This document shows, piece after piece, positions 6,691 through 8,243 of a stretch of DNA of 8,243 nucleotides. The position numbers were made by a program, and so were the translations under genes. The stretch is taken from positions 1 through 8,243 of the forward strand of contig JAUYTA010000204.1 of the NCBI GenBank assembly GCA_030695265.1. The letters run 5' to 3'. Below the pieces are notes generated by a model. It searched no databases. It was given only the letters and a program-made list of their open reading frames with translations, and was not told where the DNA came from. Source of the DNA: Bacteroidota bacterium (GTDB lineage: Bacteria > Bacteroidota > Bacteroidia > Bacteroidales > Prolixibacteraceae). Numbering within the stretch: position 1 is the first letter of the stretch; every line of letters starts with the position of its first letter.

Positions 6691-7953
6691 ATGCAGGAAT
6701 TATTTGGCAGAATCAGATCATACAACACATGGGATGGGCAATTGTACAAAACAGGCTATCAACGGAGTGAATACCTGGACAATATTAAAAAGTACATTGG
6801 CAACAAGCTAGTAAAAGTACTTGTCGGACAACGACGTGTTGGCAAAAGCTATGTCATGCGTCAGATAATCAATCATTTAATTTCAGAAAAAGGAATCAAC
6901 CCTCAAAATATATTCTATATCAACAAAGAATATATTGTATTCGATGAGATTAAAACATCAAAGGATCTGGAAGCCTTGTTTCGTTATTACATGGAACATT
7001 TCCATCCAACGGGTAAAGTATATATTTTCTTAGACGAAGTTCAAAATATCAATAACTGGGAAACTTTTGTAAATTCACATTCGCAAGACTTTACATTTGA
7101 ATATGAGGTGTTCTTAACAGGTTCAAATTCGAATTTATTATCGGGCGAACTCGCAACCATGCTCTCGGGGCGCTATGTTGAATTCGAAATATTTCCTTTC
7201 AGCTTTTTTGAATACTCCGGAATAAAAAATCTGGCGATCAACAAGGAGAATTTCTTAGTGTATCTGCAAACAGGCGGATTGCCCGAGATGTTTAACTTCG
7301 AACAGGAAGAATTGCAGCGTCATTATATCGAAAGCCTAAGAAATACAATAGTATTGCGCGATATTGTTGGTCGAAACAATATTAAGGATCTTTCATTGCT
7401 TGAAGATATATTTAAATTTTTGTCAGCCAATATTGGTAATCTCACCTCGTTTAGTAGCATTATCAACTATTTCAAAAGCAGACAAAAGAAAACTAATTAC
7501 GAAACTATTTCATCCTATGTTGGATTTCTGAAAGACACTTTTATAATACATCAAGCTGAAAGGTATAATCTGAGAGGAAAACAAATTCTGGGAGGAGAGT
7601 GTAAATATTATCTGAACGATCTAGCGTTTAAAAATTACCTGCTTGGATATTATCCTTCAGATTTAGGTTATAATCTGGAAAATTATATTTTTATGCAATT
7701 AAAACGTATGGGATATAAAGTTTCTGTGGGTATATTAAACAATCTAGAAATTGATTTCGTTGCTCAAAAGCCTGAAAAAACAATATATGTGCAAGTCTGC
7801 TATATTCTTAGCGAACAAAAAACCATAGAACGTGAATTTGGCAATTTGTTGTTAATTAAAGACAATCATCAGAAAATAGTTGTCTCGCTCGACGATGTCA
7901 AATTTTCAGACTATGAAGGAATAACTCATTTGAGACCATGGGAGCTTCATTAA
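6691..7953 (+). CDS. AAA_14 family P-loop ATPase with C-terminal DUF4143 domain
   Basis: This 420-residue protein belongs to the AAA_14/DUF4143 family, which is widespread in bacteria and archaea with no settled function. The P-loop ATPase domain (about 35-170) has Walker A GQRRVGKS (46-53), with the RRVGKS form typical of the family, and Walker B YIFLDEVQ (111-118). A sensor-like LTGSNS (142-147) follows, then the conserved SGR-Y-E-F-PFSF stretch (159-172) and TGGLPEMF (194-201). The C-terminal DUF4143 part (about 210-420) ends in a PD-(D/E)XK-like fold with EIDF (353-356) and YVQVCY (366-371), where Gln-Val-Cys stands in place of the E-x-K of active nucleases. As far as I recall this is normal for the family and argues against nuclease activity. 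Length is typical. It appears monocistronic: no toxin, antitoxin or other partner lies beside it. It is more AT-rich than cysS, in keeping with an accessory gene that is gained and lost. ATPase activity is well supported; the role is unknown. Confidence 0.92.
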   Translation: MQELFGRIRSYNTWDGQLYKTGYQRSEYLDNIKKYIGNKLVKVLVGQRRVGKSYVMRQIINHLISEKGINPQNIFYINKEYIVFDEIKTSKDLEALFRYYMEHFHPTGKVYIFLDEVQNINNWETFVNSHSQDFTFEYEVFLTGSNSNLLSGELATMLSGRYVEFEIFPFSFFEYSGIKNLAINKENFLVYLQTGGLPEMFNFEQEELQRHYIESLRNTIVLRDIVGRNNIKDLSLLEDIFKFLSANIGNLTSFSSIINYFKSRQKKTNYETISSYVGFLKDTFIIHQAERYNLRGKQILGGECKYYLNDLAFKNYLLGYYPSDLGYNLENYIFMQLKRMGYKVSVGILNNLEIDFVAQKPEKTIYVQVCYILSEQKTIEREFGNLLLIKDNHQKIVVSLDDVKFSDYEGITHLRPWELH

Positions 7954-7996
7954 AATCCATCTTAATCTAAAAACCATTACACAAAATAAGGTTTTA

Positions 7997-8028
7997 TTTG
8001 ATACTTCAGTTTTTAGAACTTAGTTTTG
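7997..8028 (+). promoter_or_regulatory. Putative metH promoter (TTTG - 20 bp - TAGTTTTG)
   Basis: A -33 element TTTG at 7997-8000 is followed after exactly 20 bp by TAGTTTTG at 8021-8028, which matches the Bacteroidota consensus TTTG-N19-21-TAnnTTTG in both boxes and in spacing. The start site would be near 8033-8036, giving a 5' UTR of about 135 nt before the metH ATG. This is the best-formed promoter in the window. Confidence 0.65.
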
Positions 8029-8041
8029 CCTTCAGTATCAA
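7998..8041. repeat. Perfect 8-bp inverted repeat enclosing the metH promoter
   Basis: TTGATACT (7998-8005) and AGTATCAA (8034-8041) are perfect reverse complements separated by 28 bp. The left arm overlaps the -33 element and the right arm covers the expected transcription start, so the pair is well placed for a dimeric or looping regulator. It is too long-looped and lacks a following T-run, so it is unlikely to be a terminator. Its regulatory role is inference. Confidence 0.5.
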
Positions 8042-8042
8042 T

Positions 8043-8100
8043 CAATCCTCCGGAAAGTCTTCGGTTCGACATCAGCAAGAACCGAATGCCTCTGAGATTG
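8043..8100 (+). promoter_or_regulatory. Structured 5' leader of metH: two-stem hairpin, possible cis-regulatory RNA
   Basis: An outer stem pairs CAATCCTC (8043-8050) with GAGATTG (8094-8100), with one bulged C. An inner perfect 8-bp stem pairs TTCGGTTC (8060-8067) with GAACCGAA (8079-8086) around an 11-nt loop. The stems are separated by an internal loop of 9 nt (8051-8059) and 7 nt (8087-8093). No U-tract follows, so it is not a classical intrinsic terminator. It lies inside the predicted 5' UTR. I could not match it to the SAM-I, SAM-II or cobalamin riboswitch consensus sequences. It could be a regulatory element for methionine synthase or simply a chance fold. Confidence 0.4.
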
Positions 8101-8170
8101 TTAAACTTTTTAAATTAATAAAACCATGTTTTACTCTTTCTGTCTGGAATTGTAGATAGACCAATTTGTT

Positions 8171-8243
8171 ATGACTATAAAAAAAGATATACGAAAAGAG
8201 CTCGAATCACGGGTGTTGGTGCTCGACGGAGCCATGGGAACCA
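8171..8243 (+). CDS. metH: Methionine synthase (cobalamin-dependent type), N-terminal start only
   Basis: Only the first 24 codons are in the window. They read MTIKKDIRKELESRVLVLDG, then AMGT. The segment VLVLDGAMGT is the hallmark start of the homocysteine-binding barrel of MetH, with the Asp-Gly-Ala-Met-Gly-Thr turn at the first strand. MetH transfers a methyl group from methyltetrahydrofolate through cobalamin to homocysteine to make methionine. The rest of the gene lies beyond the right edge, so I cannot tell a full-length MetH from a shorter protein with only the homocysteine methyltransferase domain (as in split MetH or BHMT-like enzymes). The ATG at 8171 is chosen because it gives the family's usual short N-terminal lead. 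No Shine-Dalgarno is visible. It is preceded by a 217-bp non-coding region with a promoter and structured leader. Confidence 0.85.
   Translation, partial: MTIKKDIRKELESRVLVLDGAMGT

Noticed and set aside
6585..6770. 61-codon plus-strand frame in the cysS-ATPase intergenic region
   Set aside because: It contains the predicted ATPase promoter, overlaps the ATPase gene by 80 bp in another frame, and shows no recognisable domain.
7970..7995. AAAACC/GGTTTT inverted repeat after the ATPase gene, a possible terminator
   Set aside because: The 6-bp stem has only two G-C pairs, a 14-nt loop and no clean T-run after it; too weak to call.
8126..8155. Nine-codon frame (MFYSFCLEL) in the metH leader, a possible leader peptide
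   Set aside because: It has no methionine or other regulatory codon run and no following attenuator; short frames like this are expected by chance.
7954..8170. SAM or cobalamin riboswitch upstream of metH
   Set aside because: The conserved cores I know for SAM-I, SAM-II and cobalamin riboswitches are not present by eye; only an unassigned two-stem fold remains, reported separately.

Overview
The window looks like a chromosomal segment from a member of the Bacteroidota, probably the Bacteroidales/Marinilabiliales/Prolixibacteraceae side; this is an inference. It rests on AT-rich intergenic DNA, start codons without Shine-Dalgarno sequences, several matches to the Bacteroidota -7 promoter element TAnnTTTG, a cysteinyl-tRNA synthetase with a KMGKS loop, and an AAA_14/DUF4143 ATPase of a kind common in that phylum.

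Positions 1-4972 (+ strand) hold a two-component phosphorelay locus in the order multi-PAS sensor histidine kinase, small CheY/Rcp1-like response regulator, hybrid kinase (REC-PAS-HisKA-HATPase-REC). The first two genes appear damaged. The sensor kinase reads as two pieces (1-1818, and 1890-2882 as called) because of a frameshift near 1802-1810: the missing start of the sixth PAS domain can be read in the second frame directly across the break. The response regulator (2895-3011) is reduced to 38 codons, apparently its first 28-30 residues joined to its last ~8, with the phosphoacceptor region gone. The hybrid kinase (3023-4972) keeps every catalytic and phosphoacceptor residue I can check. The kinase is also cut by the left edge of the window, since position 1 falls inside a PAS domain.

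Positions 4994-6469 (- strand) hold cysS, convergent with the hybrid kinase across a 21-bp gap. cysS is divergent from 6691-7953, an orphan AAA_14/DUF4143 ATPase. The ~220-bp region between these two starts carries a TAnnTTTG-type promoter for each direction.

Positions 7954-8170 are non-coding and lead into metH (8171 to the window end; only 24 codons visible). This leader has a well-formed Bacteroidota promoter (TTTG, 20 bp, TAGTTTTG) enclosed in an 8-bp perfect inverted repeat. It is followed by a ~135-nt 5' UTR with a two-stem hairpin that does not match the riboswitch classes I can recall for methionine genes.

I found no CRISPR array, tRNA, rRNA, insertion sequence or defence island. The most notable features are the double lesion in the phosphorelay and the structured metH leader.
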